Below are positions 47,356 to 57,476 of a stretch of 64,000 nt of DNA, piece by piece (positions within the stretch are counted from its first letter, which is position 1; the number at the start of each line of letters is the position of its first letter). This DNA is from an uncultured Pelagibacteraceae bacterium (lineage in GTDB: Bacteria > Pseudomonadota > Alphaproteobacteria > Pelagibacterales > Pelagibacteraceae): NCBI GenBank assembly GCA_902571955.1, contig CACGDZ010000001.1, positions 1 through 64,000 on the forward strand. Reading direction: 5' to 3'. Both the position numbers and the translations under genes were made by a program. The notes under the pieces were generated by a model that was not told where the DNA came from, ran no database searches, and saw only the letters and a list, made by a program, of their open reading frames with translations.

Positions 47356-50328
47356 TTTGCATTTCATCCCATGTTTTCGAATGTATTTTGCAGTTCCTCT
47401 AGTTGCACATAATTGAAATTTCAGTTTTAGAAGTTCTTTTGCTAAATCTATTCCTTCATCTTTATGAGAGTCTTTTAACGAAATAAAAGCTAAACCTTGT
47501 TTTGGTAAAGAGTTAGCTGCAGCAATTTGACTTTTGGCAAAAGCCATTCCGAAGTTTTTGTCAAATCCCATAACCTCACCAGTTGATTTCATTTCGGGTC
47601 CTAACAATAAGTCACTATTTGGAAATTTATTGAACGGAAAAACAGCTTCTTTAACTGCATACATACCTTTGGACTTATCTTTTAAATTAAATTTAGACAA
47701 TCTTTCTCCTGCCATTACTCTCGATGCAATTTTAGCTAAAGGAAGACCTTTCGCTTTTGATACAAAAGGAACTGTTCGGCTTGCTCTAGGATTTACTTCA
47801 ATGACATAAATTTCATCTTTCTTAATTGCATATTGTATATTCATGAAACCCTTTACATTTAAAGCTAAGGCTAGTTTTTTTGTTTGATTTTCTATTTTTC
47901 TAAGGAGGTATGGTTTGATTGATACTGGAGGCAGGCTACATGCTGAGTCTCCTGAATGAATTCCAGCTTCTTCGATATGCTGCATAATTCCAGCAACATA
48001 AACCTGTTTTCCATCTGATATAGCATCCACATCTACTTCCATTGCACTATCAATAAATTTGTCAATCAAAATTGGATTTTCTTCTGCGGCTTTAAATGCC
48101 TCTTCAACAAATTTTTTAAGCTGATTTTTTTCATGAACGATTTCCATTGCTCTTCCACCCAAAACATAAGATGGTCTCACCATTAATGGTAATCCTATTT
48201 TATCTGCAATTTTTATTGCCTGATCAAACGTCTTTGCAATTCCACTTTCTGCTTGTTTTAGTTTTAATTTATTTAATAAATTTCTAAATCGGTCTCTATC
48301 CTCTGCTAAATCAATAGAGGTATATTGGGTTCCTAAAATTGGAAGCTTGTTGTCGTGTAAAAATTTAGCAAGCTTAATCGGAGTTTGGCCACCAAACTGG
48401 GCTATTACACCTATCAGATTTCCTTTTTCTTGCTCTTTTTTAATTATGTTAAAAACGTATTCTTCTTTTAAAGGTTCAAAGTATAATCGATCACTAGTAT
48501 CATAATCTGTTGATACTGTTTCAGGGTTACAATTTACCATTATCGTCTCATAACCAGCATCTTTTAATGAAAAACTTGCCTGACAACAGCAATAATCAAA
48601 CTCAATTCCTTGGCCAATTCTATTTGGACCTCCTCCAAGAATAATTATTTTTTTCCTATTAGATGGGTCAGCTTCACATTGAGAGTTAATTGAAAAGTTT
48701 CTTTGATAGGTTGAATACATATAAGGCGTAAACGATTTGAATTCTGCTGCACATGTATCTACTTTTTTATAAACTGGAAGTATTTTAAAAGCTGATCTTT
48801 TTCTTCTAACAATATCTTCAGAAGTTTTAGTTAATTCTGAAAGTTTTTTATCTGAAAATCCTATTGATTTTATTCTATTAAATTCTACAAAATTTTGAGG
48901 AAGTCCTTTATTTTTGATTTGTATTTCACAATCAACTATTTCTTTAATTTGTTCTAAAAACCAAGGATCAATTTTCGATAAATTGTATATTCTCTTTAAG
49001 TCTATTTTTTTTCTAATTGCTTCAGCGACTAATAATATTTTATTTGGAATAGTTTCTTTAAGTTTTTTTTCAATTTGTTCTTTGTTTAAATCAAAAATTC
49101 TGTCTAAACCTGAAAAACCAGTTTCTAGAGACACTAAAGCCTTTTGTAGGGACTCTTTAAAGTTTCTTCCTATTGCCATTGCTTCACCTACTGATTTCAT
49201 TGATGTCCCTAAAGTTGCAGGAGAAGTTGAAAATTTTTCAAATGTAAATCTTGGAATTTTAGTGACTACATAATCAATACTTGGTTCAAATGATGCAGGA
49301 GTAACTTTAGTTATTTCATTTTTTAATTCATCTAGAGTATAACCAACTGCTAACTTTGCAGCCACTTTCGCAATTGGAAATCCAGTTGCTTTTGATGCAA
49401 GTGCTGATGATCTTGATACACGTGGGTTCATTTCAATTATAACCATTCGACCGTTTTTAGGATTGATAGCAAACTGAACATTTGATCCTCCAGTTTCAAC
49501 TCCAATTTTTCTCAAACATGCAATAGAAGCATTTCTCATCACTTGGTATTCTTTATCTGTAAGTGTAAGAGCTGGTGCAACTGTTACGGAGTCACCTGTA
49601 TGAATTCCCATTGGATCTATATTTTCAATTGAGCAAATGATGATACAGTTGTCTTTCTTATCTCTTACAACCTCCATCTCAAATTCTTTCCAACCCTCCA
49701 AACATTCCTCAACTAGAACTTGGCTTACGGGAGATTCGTGCAATCCATTTTTCACAATTTTAAAATAATCCTTTTTAGTTTTAGCTATTCCTCCACCAAG
49801 TCCACCAAGTGTAAAAGCAGGTCTTATAATTGCTGGCAATCCAATTTTTTTTAATACCTTTGATGCTTGGTTGTTGCTATTAACAATTTCAGATTTTGGT
49901 AAATCTAAACCAATATCAATCATGTTTTTTCTAAATTTCTTTCTGTCCTCAGCGTTAGAAATTGCTTTTGAATTCGCTCCTATCAATTCTATTTTGTATT
50001 TTTTTAAAAGTCCTCTTTTCTCAGCTTCCATTGCAAGATTAAGAGCAGTTTGACCGCCCATAGTTGGTAGAATTGCGTCTGGCTTTTCTTTTTTGAGGAT
50101 TTTTTCTAGTACGCCAAGTGTAATTGGCTCAATGTATGTTTTATCTGCAACATCTGGATCTGTCATAATTGTTGCTGGATTTGAATTTATTAGGACTACT
50201 TTATAACCTTCATCTTTTAAAGCTTTACATGCTTGTGTGCCTGAATAGTCAAATTCACACGCTTGCCCTATAATTATTGGACCAGCGCCCACGACTAAAA
50301 TTTTTTTAATATCTTTTCTTTTTGGCAT
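47104..50328 (-). CDS. carB: carbamoyl-phosphate synthase large subunit
   Basis: CarB makes carbamoyl phosphate for pyrimidines and arginine from bicarbonate, ATP and ammonia delivered by CarA. The 1074-residue protein is full length. It has two ATP-grasp halves, each starting with a GQ-type motif ([19 protein letters not shown] and [19 protein letters not shown]). Each half has a metal-binding block ending in ExNPRxSR ([20 protein letters not shown] and [20 protein letters not shown]). The C-terminal MGS-like allosteric domain ends [15 protein letters not shown]. Its first 23 bases overlap the end of carA. The 3' end is duplicated at 44567. Confidence 0.98.
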   Translation of the reverse strand: MPKRKDIKKILVVGAGPIIIGQACEFDYSGTQACKALKDEGYKVVLINSNPATIMTDPDVADKTYIEPITLGVLEKILKKEKPDAILPTMGGQTALNLAMEAEKRGLLKKYKIELIGANSKAISNAEDRKKFRKNMIDIGLDLPKSEIVNSNNQASKVLKKIGLPAIIRPAFTLGGLGGGIAKTKKDYFKIVKNGLHESPVSQVLVEECLEGWKEFEMEVVRDKKDNCIIICSIENIDPMGIHTGDSVTVAPALTLTDKEYQVMRNASIACLRKIGVETGGSNVQFAINPKNGRMVIIEMNPRVSRSSALASKATGFPIAKVAAKLAVGYTLDELKNEITKVTPASFEPSIDYVVTKIPRFTFEKFSTSPATLGTSMKSVGEAMAIGRNFKESLQKALVSLETGFSGLDRIFDLNKEQIEKKLKETIPNKILLVAEAIRKKIDLKRIYNLSKIDPWFLEQIKEIVDCEIQIKNKGLPQNFVEFNRIKSIGFSDKKLSELTKTSEDIVRRKRSAFKILPVYKKVDTCAAEFKSFTPYMYSTYQRNFSINSQCEADPSNRKKIIILGGGPNRIGQGIEFDYCCCQASFSLKDAGYETIMVNCNPETVSTDYDTSDRLYFEPLKEEYVFNIIKKEQEKGNLIGVIAQFGGQTPIKLAKFLHDNKLPILGTQYTSIDLAEDRDRFRNLLNKLKLKQAESGIAKTFDQAIKIADKIGLPLMVRPSYVLGGRAMEIVHEKNQLKKFVEEAFKAAEENPILIDKFIDSAMEVDVDAISDGKQVYVAGIMQHIEEAGIHSGDSACSLPPVSIKPYLLRKIENQTKKLALALNVKGFMNIQYAIKKDEIYVIEVNPRASRTVPFVSKAKGLPLAKIASRVMAGERLSKFNLKDKSKGMYAVKEAVFPFNKFPNSDLLLGPEMKSTGEVMGFDKNFGMAFAKSQIAAANSLPKQGLAFISLKDSHKDEGIDLAKELLKLKFQLCATRGTAKYIRKHGMKCKIINKVSTGSPHIVDILDSKKIALVINTGGGNSEHRLSDAIALRRATLKNKVPYCTNMSTAQACLQAIKSLKTKKLEVNSLQDI

Positions 50329-51502
50329 TTTTTTTCATGTTGTTAATAAATTCTTGAAACAAATAAATACTGTCTTGGGGTCCAGGATTAGATTCCGGAT
50401 GATATTGAACTGAAAATATTGGTTTATTTTTAAGCTTTATTCCTTCAATAGTATTATCAAAAAGAGACTTATGAGTTACTTCAATTTTTTTTGGTAAAGT
50501 CTCTTCAACTACTACAAACCCATGATTTTGACTGGTAATTTCAACTTTGTCATGAACTAAATTTTTAACAGGATGGTTCGCACCTCTATGTCCTAACTTC
50601 ATTTTTTTTGTTTTGCCACCTAAAGCTAACGCCAAAATCTGATGACCTAAACAAATACCAAATATTGGTAAATTTTTTTTAATTAGATCTTTAATAATTT
50701 CTATAGCATATTTTCCTGTTGCAGCTGGATCACCAGGACCATTTGATAAAAATATTCCATTTGGTTTTAAAGCTAAAATTTTTTGTGCATTTGTTTTGCA
50801 AGAAACAACAGTAACTTTACAATTAAAGTCAGAAAAATATCTTAGGATATTTTTTTTTATTCCATAATCAATTGCAACAACATGAAATGAATTTTTATTA
50901 TTTTTCTTATATCCAAATTCTTTTTTCCAGGTTTTAAGACCTTTCCAAATATAATTTTTCTGAGTAGAAACTACTTCTGCAAGATCAAGATTTTTTAATC
51001 CACTCCATTTGATGGTAGAATTAGTCAATTTATTAATATTAAACTTTCCTTTTTTTGAATTACTAATCGTGCCTTTTGGAGCACCTTTGTCTCTTATAAA
51101 GTTTGTAAGGCTTCTGGTGTCTAAGCCAGTAATTCCAACAATTTTATTTTTCTTAAGCCAATTATCTAAATGTAGGAACGATCTGTAATTTGAGGGAGAG
51201 GTTATTTCAGAGTTAATTATAACTCCTCTGGCCCATATCTTATCAGACTCATGATCCTCTTTGTTGGTTCCAACATTTCCAATATGAGGAAAAGTAAAGT
51301 TAATAATTTGACCTGCGTATGATGGATCGGAGATGATTTCTTGATAACCAGTCAAAGATGTATTGAAGCAAACTTCACCTGTAGCTTCTCCATGGTATCC
51401 AATTCCAATTCCTCTAAATACTTTTTTGTTTTCAAGAACTAAAACGCCTGTGCTGATTAGAGATTTTATTTTTGAGTTAGTTTTTTTTGCTTTTTTGATC
51501 AA
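50306..51502 (-). CDS. carA: carbamoyl-phosphate synthase small (glutaminase) subunit
   Basis: CarA hydrolyses glutamine and channels ammonia to CarB. The 398-residue protein has the N-terminal domain with [20 protein letters not shown] and the class I amidotransferase domain with catalytic Cys in [15 protein letters not shown]. The His and Glu are in [16 protein letters not shown]. An in-frame TAA lies immediately upstream of a TTG at 51502 and no suitable ATG follows, so the gene appears to start at TTG. It diverges from the yqeY-like gene across 126 bases. Confidence 0.95.
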   Translation of the reverse strand: MIKKAKKTNSKIKSLISTGVLVLENKKVFRGIGIGYHGEATGEVCFNTSLTGYQEIISDPSYAGQIINFTFPHIGNVGTNKEDHESDKIWARGVIINSEITSPSNYRSFLHLDNWLKKNKIVGITGLDTRSLTNFIRDKGAPKGTISNSKKGKFNINKLTNSTIKWSGLKNLDLAEVVSTQKNYIWKGLKTWKKEFGYKKNNKNSFHVVAIDYGIKKNILRYFSDFNCKVTVVSCKTNAQKILALKPNGIFLSNGPGDPAATGKYAIEIIKDLIKKNLPIFGICLGHQILALALGGKTKKMKLGHRGANHPVKNLVHDKVEITSQNHGFVVVEETLPKKIEVTHKSLFDNTIEGIKLKNKPIFSVQYHPESNPGPQDSIYLFQEFINNMKKNAKKKRY

Positions 51503-51566
51503 TTACAACTCATAAGTTAAAGGTTAATACAATAATTGCTTTATTATCGCAACAGAGATGTAATAT

Positions 51567-51588
51567 AAAATTGTAAAAAAACAATTTT
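51567..51588. other. AT-rich inverted repeat in the carA-yqeY gap
   Basis: An 8-base perfect inverted repeat (AAAATTGT / ACAATTTT) with a loop of six A lies between divergent carA and the yqeY-like gene. It could be a regulator site for either gene. In DNA this A+T-rich, chance is a serious alternative. Confidence 0.25.
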
Positions 51589-51628
51589 TCTTTTGCAGAA
51601 TTTTTTCTTTAAAGTAGATTAAAAAATT

Positions 51629-52090
51629 ATGTCATTAAAACAGACTCTTGAAAACGAATACAAAAATGCTCTAAAATCTAAAGATAAAAATAAAATATCA
51701 ACCTATAGGTTAATATTATCTTCTATTAAGGATTTGGACATTGTTAATAGATCAGGCCCTAACAAAAAGGAAACTGATGATGAGGATATTAAAAAACTTT
51801 TAAAAAAAATGGTTAAACAGCGCGCCGAATCGATTGATATTTATAAAAAAAATAATAGGACAGATCTTTTAGAGGTTGAACAAAATGAATATGAAATTTT
51901 AACAAGTTTCTTACCAAAGCAGCTTAGTGAAGAGGAAACTAAGAAAATCTGTGCAGATGTAATTTCAAAAATTGGAGCAAATTCATTAAAAGATATGGGT
52001 AAAGTGATGAGTGAACTAAAAAAAACTCATGCAGATGAAATTGATTTTTCCAAAGCAGGGTCAATGATTAAAGAATTGTTGATTAAATAA
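51629..52090 (+). CDS. GatB/YqeY domain-containing protein
   Basis: A 153-residue YqeY protein. It has MSLKQTLENEYKNALKSKDK, then STYRLILSSIKDLDI and the KKMVKQRAESIDIYKK block. LEVEQNEYEILTSFLPKQL is diagnostic of the family, and MGKVMSELK is near the end. The domain resembles the tRNA-binding tail of GatB, but free-standing YqeY has no established role beyond a presumed tRNA link. It precedes dnaG with a one-base overlap (TAATG), a gene order common in alphaproteobacteria (yqeY-dnaG-rpoD), often just after carA on the opposite strand, as here. Confidence 0.9.
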   Translation: MSLKQTLENEYKNALKSKDKNKISTYRLILSSIKDLDIVNRSGPNKKETDDEDIKKLLKKMVKQRAESIDIYKKNNRTDLLEVEQNEYEILTSFLPKQLSEEETKKICADVISKIGANSLKDMGKVMSELKKTHADEIDFSKAGSMIKELLIK

Positions 52091-53865
52091 TGAAATATCC
52101 AAAAGAGTATCTTGATGAAATTAAAAATAGGTTGAAAGTTTCAACAGTGGTATCAAAAAGTGTTTCATTAAAAAAAAGAGGTAAAGAATTTGTAGGTTTG
52201 TCACCTTTCAAAAATGAAAAAACACCATCATTTACTGTGAATGATGAAAAAGAATTTTATCATTGTTTTGCAACTTCAGAACATGGCAATATTTTTGATT
52301 TTGTTATGAAAACTCAAAATTTAAAATTTGGTGAAGCAGTTAAATACTTAGCCCAATTAGCAGGTATGCAGCCATATATGTTTTCTAAAAAAGATGAAGA
52401 AAGAGAAAAAAAGTGGAATGAGTATAAATCTATTTTTAGTAATTATGTAGAATTTTATCATAATGAACTTTTAAAAAATGAAAACTATTCTATTGCTAGA
52501 GATTATTTAAAAAATAGATCGCTAAGCAAAGATGAAGTTAAAAAATTCAAAATAGGATACATAGAAAAAAATCCAAATTTTTTTGAAAAATTAAAAAAAA
52601 ATTATAGTGAACAAACCTTGGTAGAAACTGGTTTATTCTATTTTGATGAGAAAAAAAAAATTTATGTCGAGAGATTTAGAGGTCGATTAATATTTCCAAT
52701 CAATAATATATCGGGCCAACCAATTGCTTTGGGTGGAAGAATTATTGAAAATTTAGATTACTTAGCCAAATATATAAATTCACCTGAAACAAATTTTTTT
52801 AAAAAAGGATCTAATTTATATAATTTAGACTTAGCAAGAAAACTTTCTAATAAAATTGATCATATTTATTTAGTTGAGGGATACATGGATGTTGTAGGTT
52901 TGAGCAAAAATGGAATTGATAACGTAGTAGCAAATCTCGGTACATCATTAACCGACAAACAAATTTTAACTTTAAATCAATTTTTTGATGATATCATAAT
53001 ATGTTTTGATGGTGACGAGAGTGGATATAAAGCTGCTGTTAGAGCAGCAGAAAACTCAATTAAAGAACTAAAACCAGAGAAACAAATTTCGTTTTTATTT
53101 TTACCGGATAAAGAAGATCCTGATAGCTATGTAAATGAAAATGGTAAAGATAATTTTATAGACTTTACAAAGCAGAGCAAATTATCTATTCATCAATTTA
53201 TTTTTAGTCATTATAAAAAACAAACTAAAAATAATCCATCATCGATGGCTATTTTTGAAAAAAAACTTAGAAGTGTTGCAAACACAATCAAAGATAATTT
53301 TATAAAAAAATATGTCTTAGAATACTTTTTGGAAAAAATTACTGAGTTAACTCCACATTCAAATCAAAATAATAAAAGATTTTATACAAAAAAAACCAAA
53401 TCTTTAGAGAGTACAAAAAAATATTTTCAAGCAAGTCGTTCTTTGACAGGCGTTGAATTGAAAGAGTTTTCTTTATTATATTTGGTCATAAATAAATTAG
53501 ATTTGTTGCAAGCCAACATTCATTTGATTGAAAATATTAAATTATTCACTGAGTTAAATAAAAAAATATTTGAAATGATTGTTGAAAAATTAAAATCTGG
53601 TTCTCAAATTACAATTCAAGATCTTAAATTGGATACTCAACTGATTGAAAAAATAAATAAATTTGCTCCAATTAAACATATTCTAAAAAACCAATCTGAT
53701 GATGATCAAAAAATAATAGAATTGTTAGAGGATATCTCTAGAGATTTAATTAATTATGATCTTGACTTCAGAATCCAGGAATTAGAATCGAAGTTTTCAT
53801 TGGATATGAGTGAGTCTACATTTAATGAGTTAAAAGAGCTAAAAAAAAAGCAGAATCTCAATTAA
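52090..53865 (+). CDS. dnaG: DNA primase
   Basis: DnaG makes RNA primers at the replication fork. The 591-residue protein keeps the overall plan: N-terminal zinc-binding-like domain, RNA polymerase domain with LVEGYMDVVGL (catalytic Glu) and IICFDGDESGYKAA (Asp pair), and a C-terminal helicase-binding region. In the N-terminal domain the CHC2 zinc ligands are mostly replaced. The Cys-Pro-Phe-His block reads LSPFKNEKTPSF, and HCFGCG reads HCFATS, leaving one of four ligands. The gene lies between the yqeY-like gene (one-base overlap) and rpoD (67-base gap), the macromolecular-synthesis order. Confidence 0.95.
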   Translation: MKYPKEYLDEIKNRLKVSTVVSKSVSLKKRGKEFVGLSPFKNEKTPSFTVNDEKEFYHCFATSEHGNIFDFVMKTQNLKFGEAVKYLAQLAGMQPYMFSKKDEEREKKWNEYKSIFSNYVEFYHNELLKNENYSIARDYLKNRSLSKDEVKKFKIGYIEKNPNFFEKLKKNYSEQTLVETGLFYFDEKKKIYVERFRGRLIFPINNISGQPIALGGRIIENLDYLAKYINSPETNFFKKGSNLYNLDLARKLSNKIDHIYLVEGYMDVVGLSKNGIDNVVANLGTSLTDKQILTLNQFFDDIIICFDGDESGYKAAVRAAENSIKELKPEKQISFLFLPDKEDPDSYVNENGKDNFIDFTKQSKLSIHQFIFSHYKKQTKNNPSSMAIFEKKLRSVANTIKDNFIKKYVLEYFLEKITELTPHSNQNNKRFYTKKTKSLESTKKYFQASRSLTGVELKEFSLLYLVINKLDLLQANIHLIENIKLFTELNKKIFEMIVEKLKSGSQITIQDLKLDTQLIEKINKFAPIKHILKNQSDDDQKIIELLEDISRDLINYDLDFRIQELESKFSLDMSESTFNELKELKKKQNLN

Positions 53866-53932
53866 ACAGAGTAAATTAGTAATGGATTTTTTTACAATTG
53901 ACATTATATAAGAGTTCCAAATTCAAAAAACT

Positions 53933-55756
53933 GTGGAAAGAATAATTACAAAATCATTTGCTAGATTAATGGGGAGAGGAACCCATAGAGGATTTATAAC
54001 TTACGAAGAGTTGAGTAAATCTTTAGGAAAAAGAAATTTATCTGATGATAATTTAGCCCAAGCATTTATTCATATATTAGATGAAAATATATCCTTGGTT
54101 GAAAAAAAATCAGATTTTAAAGTTTTAAGAAAAAAAGAAAATTCTAATAAAGAGGAAGGTAAGACTATTGAAAAAAGTGATGACCCTATAAGGATGTACC
54201 TTCGTGAAATGGGAGGCGTTGAACTTTTATCTAGAGAGGGTGAAATTGCAATTGCAAAAAGAATAGAAGCTGGAAAAGATGTTATGCTTATTGCACTTTC
54301 ACAAAGTCCTATTACTGCACAACAATTTTTTGATTGGAACGAGAAATTACAAAAAGATGAAATACTTGTTAGAGAAATTATTGATATTGATACAAATTAT
54401 ATGGAAGATGAGAGCACAGGGCCAAGTGCTAAGCAAAAAAATTCAGGGGAAACTGATAAAGATGAGGGCACATCTGAAGAAGATGATGATTTTAATCCAA
54501 CTCTTGCAGCGATGGAAACTGAAATTAAACCAAAGGTATTAAAAACGGTAAATACTTTAACAAAAGAGTATACAAAACTGATAAAGTATCAAAAGGAAAA
54601 ATTAGAGTGTATTTTAAACTCTCAAAATTTTTCTCCAACAAAAGAGCGAGGATATGAAAAGATTGTAAATGATATTTTGGAAAATATTAAATCTTTGCAG
54701 TTATCACCCTCAGTGTTAGAGGAGCTTGTTCAGAAACATTATGCTGAAAACAAAAAAATTATATCATTGGAAGGTAATCTTTTAAGATTTGCAATAGATC
54801 ATAAAATACCAAGAAATGAATTCATTAAATTTTATGTGGGAAATGAGATCAACCCCAATTTAAAAAAATTTTTAGATACAAATACAATATGGAAGCAATT
54901 TTTTTCAAAATATAAAGAAGAATTTAAGAATATAAGAGATAGACTAGTTGAAATTAGTCATAAATTAGGAATCTCAGTTACTGATTTTAAGAAATTGGTT
55001 AGCAGAATTCAAAAAGGTGAGAAAGAATCTAGATTAGCTAAAAAAGAAATGGTTGAAGCAAACTTAAGATTAGTTATTTCTATAGCGAAAAAATATACAA
55101 ATAGGGGTCTTCAATTTTTAGACTTAATTCAAGAAGGAAACATAGGTTTAATGAAAGCTGTAGACAAATTTGAGTATAGAAGAGGATATAAATTTTCGAC
55201 ATACGCAACATGGTGGATTAGACAGGCAATTACTAGATCAATTGCCGATCAAGCAAGAACTATACGTATACCTGTTCATATGATTGAAACTATAAATAAA
55301 ATAGTTAGAACTCAAAGGTTAATATTGAGTGAATTTGGTAGAGAGGCAACACCAGAAGAACTAGCCAAGAAACTGCGAATGCCTTTGGATAAGGTTAGAA
55401 AAGTACTAAAAATTTCAAAAGAACCAGTATCATTAGAAAAACCAGTTGGAGATGAAGAAGATAGTAGTTTAGGAGATTTTATAGAAGATACTAAAGCTCT
55501 TGCTCCTTTAGAGCAGGCTATCAAATCAAATCTTGGTGAAGCAACAACAAAAATTTTGTCAACACTTACCCCAAGAGAAGAAAGGGTTCTAAGAATGAGG
55601 TTTGGTGTGGGAATGAACACTGATCACACATTAGAAGAAGTTGGATTACAGTTTTCAGTAACAAGAGAGAGAATTAGACAAATTGAGGCTAAAGCTCTTA
55701 GAAAATTAAAACATCCAAGTAGATCGAAACAACTAAAAAGTTTTTTAGAAAGTTAA
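53933..55756 (+). CDS. rpoD: RNA polymerase primary sigma factor (sigma70)
   Basis: The housekeeping sigma factor. The 607-residue protein has region 1.1 ([17 protein letters not shown]), region 1.2 ([21 protein letters not shown]) and a long non-conserved insert rich in acidic residues. Regions 2.1-2.4 include [19 protein letters not shown] and [19 protein letters not shown], followed by region 3. Region 4 has [14 protein letters not shown] and [17 protein letters not shown]. It starts at GTG (53933). An exact TTGACA lies at 53898-53903, but I find no good -10 at the right distance. tRNA-Val follows 4 bases after the stop. Confidence 0.97.
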   Translation: MERIITKSFARLMGRGTHRGFITYEELSKSLGKRNLSDDNLAQAFIHILDENISLVEKKSDFKVLRKKENSNKEEGKTIEKSDDPIRMYLREMGGVELLSREGEIAIAKRIEAGKDVMLIALSQSPITAQQFFDWNEKLQKDEILVREIIDIDTNYMEDESTGPSAKQKNSGETDKDEGTSEEDDDFNPTLAAMETEIKPKVLKTVNTLTKEYTKLIKYQKEKLECILNSQNFSPTKERGYEKIVNDILENIKSLQLSPSVLEELVQKHYAENKKIISLEGNLLRFAIDHKIPRNEFIKFYVGNEINPNLKKFLDTNTIWKQFFSKYKEEFKNIRDRLVEISHKLGISVTDFKKLVSRIQKGEKESRLAKKEMVEANLRLVISIAKKYTNRGLQFLDLIQEGNIGLMKAVDKFEYRRGYKFSTYATWWIRQAITRSIADQARTIRIPVHMIETINKIVRTQRLILSEFGREATPEELAKKLRMPLDKVRKVLKISKEPVSLEKPVGDEEDSSLGDFIEDTKALAPLEQAIKSNLGEATTKILSTLTPREERVLRMRFGVGMNTDHTLEEVGLQFSVTRERIRQIEAKALRKLKHPSRSKQLKSFLES

Positions 55757-55760
55757 TCTA

Positions 55761-55835
55761 GGGCCGTTAGCTCAATAGTAGAGTACTGCATTGACATTGC
55801 AGGGGTAGTTGGAGCGTAACCAACACGGCCCACCA
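55761..55835 (+). tRNA. tRNA-Val (anticodon GAC) with non-canonical elbow
   Basis: Acceptor GGGCCGT/ACGGCCC, D-stem GCTC/GAGT, anticodon stem CTGCA/TGCAG with loop TTGACAT (anticodon GAC at 55793-55795), T-stem GTTGG/CCAAC and encoded CCA. The T-loop is AGCGTAA instead of TTCRANN, and the D-loop is AATAGTA with A where G18 is expected. C56 and G19 are kept. All stems pair, so it looks like a real but unusual tRNA rather than decayed sequence. It follows the rpoD stop by 4 bases. Confidence 0.85.
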
Positions 55836-55893
55836 TTTATTTATTATCTTTAATTGATAAGTTTAAAAAAATGATATAACTAATATTCTGTTT

Positions 55894-55970
55894 GGGCCTG
55901 TAGCTCAGTTGGTTAGAGCAGTACACTCATAATGTATTGGTCCCAGGTTCGAGTCCTGGCGGGCCCACCA
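55894..55970 (+). tRNA. tRNA with CAT anticodon, probably tRNA-Ile2 (lysidine-modified)
   Basis: Acceptor GGGCCTG/CGGGCCC, anticodon loop CTCATAA (CAT), T-arm CCAGG-TTCGAGT-CCTGG, encoded CCA. The acceptor contains C4-G69 and C5-G68, pairs that favour the lysidine synthetase TilS, and the variable region resembles E. coli tRNA-Ile2 more than tRNA-Met. Elongator tRNA-Met is the alternative; initiator is unlikely without the GGG/CCC anticodon-stem pairs. Confidence 0.82.
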
Positions 55971-55982
55971 AATAAATCTATC

Positions 55983-56573
55983 TTAGTTATTAGAAAATTC
56001 TTCTAAAGTTTTAAATAAAATATTAATGTCTCCATCATTTGAATTTAAAATTGATGAAAACTCTTCTTTTTGTGTTCTTGCAAGACTTAAGCCTTCGATT
56101 ATCAAATCTCTTATTAATGGATTGTCAGGATTTTTAGTATATATCCTCCAATCAATTTTTACTTCAGGCCTATCAGATGTTCCAACTAATAAGCTATTTA
56201 CAATTGTATAATTTTTATTCAGAACCTCTTTACCCTGAACTTCAATTTCTGGATTAGTATACTCAGCTAGTCTACTAGAAAAACTTTTTAAAAAATAAGA
56301 CTCAAACAATTTTGAATATTTAATTTTTTGATTTTGATCTAAATTTTTTCTAGCTGATCCAAGAGAATAAAAACCAACACCTCTTATGTCTACTGTTTCT
56401 TTAGCTATAACCTTTAATTCATTTATTTTTTCATCTTTGGATATATCTTTTGAGAGAACATTAGACGCCCTATTTACTGTAGACTGCACAAATACGTCTG
56501 GCTCTAATGAATAGGAATTTGTGAAAGCTAATGTATAAAAAAATAAAACTAATAAAAATTTTTTAATTTTCAT
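55983..56573 (-). CDS. mlaC: MlaC-type phospholipid-binding protein (Ttg2D/toluene tolerance family)
   Basis: MlaC shuttles phospholipids across the periplasm between the MlaA complex at the outer membrane and the MlaFEDB transporter. The 196-residue protein has a signal peptide (about residues 1-21) and the family segments VDIRGVGFYSLGSARKNL and YFLKSFSSRLAEYTNP. VKIDWRIYTKNPDNPLIRDL is the usual W.v....g..i.D strand pair. It starts 15 bases after mlaA on the same strand, and its end lies 12 bases from tRNA-Ile2, convergent. Confidence 0.88.
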   Translation of the reverse strand: MKIKKFLLVLFFYTLAFTNSYSLEPDVFVQSTVNRASNVLSKDISKDEKINELKVIAKETVDIRGVGFYSLGSARKNLDQNQKIKYSKLFESYFLKSFSSRLAEYTNPEIEVQGKEVLNKNYTIVNSLLVGTSDRPEVKIDWRIYTKNPDNPLIRDLIIEGLSLARTQKEEFSSILNSNDGDINILFKTLEEFSNN

Positions 56574-56588
56574 TATAATTATTTAAAA

Positions 56589-57377
56589 TTACTGTGTTTC
56601 GATCTCTTCCCAATCACTATCGTCTTGGGTTTCAATAATTTTATTTGTATTTAGTATTTTTTGCTGTCTGTCTTGTAAATATAGACTTTTTACTGAAGCG
56701 TAAAAATCAATTGAATTTTTTTCTAAATTTTCTATTGCATCATAGTTTTTTGCTCTAAAATCTATGCCACTTGTAACTCTTGATGCGTAATAATCAAAGT
56801 CACTGAAATGTTGTGTATCGTTTGTAACAGTAATATTATACCAAGCGTCTCCACCAACCAAGCTTACAATTGAAGCGGAAGTATCTCTAACTGTACTTGG
56901 TCCTAAAACAGGCAAAACTAAATAACAACCAGGACCAACACCCATTGTTGCTAAAGATTGACCATAATCCTCTTTTTCGTATTCTGGAAACCCTAAATGC
57001 TGGGCTACATCAACAAAACCTAAAATACCAACTGTTGTGTTAATAACAAATCTACCCGAATTAACTCCAGCTTTTTTTAATTCTCCTTGCAAAATATTAT
57101 TTGGAATTGTTATAAGTGTAGTTAGATTGTCAAGAGAATTACTTACCCCAGTTTTAATTGGAGATGGCAGGACTCTATATGCACTAGCAACAGGTTGAAA
57201 TAATATTCCATCTAGTGCTTGGTTAAAAGCAAAAGTAGCTCTATTCAAATTTTCAAAACAGTCTTTAACTTCATTAGGCTGATTTTTTTTTAAAATTAAT
57301 TCACCATCAGATCCAGCATTTGCGTTGAACGCTACAAATAAAAATAAAGTTACTATTAGGGCCAATTTTCTAAACAT
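56589..57377 (-). CDS. mlaA: MlaA/VacJ family outer-membrane lipid asymmetry protein
   Basis: MlaA extracts misplaced phospholipids from the outer leaflet. The 262-residue protein has a signal peptide ending near residue 21 (FVAFNANAGS). It then has the VacJ core: ENLNRATFAFNQALDGILFQ, VNSGRFVINTTVGILGFVDVA and EDYGQSLATMGVGPGCYLVL, followed by GPSTVRDT. No lipobox cysteine follows the signal sequence, unlike E. coli MlaA, so it may not be a lipoprotein. It is the first gene of mlaA-mlaC and diverges from the amidase gene across 99 bases. Confidence 0.9.
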   Translation of the reverse strand: MFRKLALIVTLFLFVAFNANAGSDGELILKKNQPNEVKDCFENLNRATFAFNQALDGILFQPVASAYRVLPSPIKTGVSNSLDNLTTLITIPNNILQGELKKAGVNSGRFVINTTVGILGFVDVAQHLGFPEYEKEDYGQSLATMGVGPGCYLVLPVLGPSTVRDTSASIVSLVGGDAWYNITVTNDTQHFSDFDYYASRVTSGIDFRAKNYDAIENLEKNSIDFYASVKSLYLQDRQQKILNTNKIIETQDDSDWEEIETQ

Positions 57378-57476
57378 TGTAAGTTATATAATATATAAAT
57401 TCTAAAAGTAAATTAAGTATTATTTTATAAAAATGACAACAAAATGTCTATAAAGTAGCTAAAATTGACATCAAAA

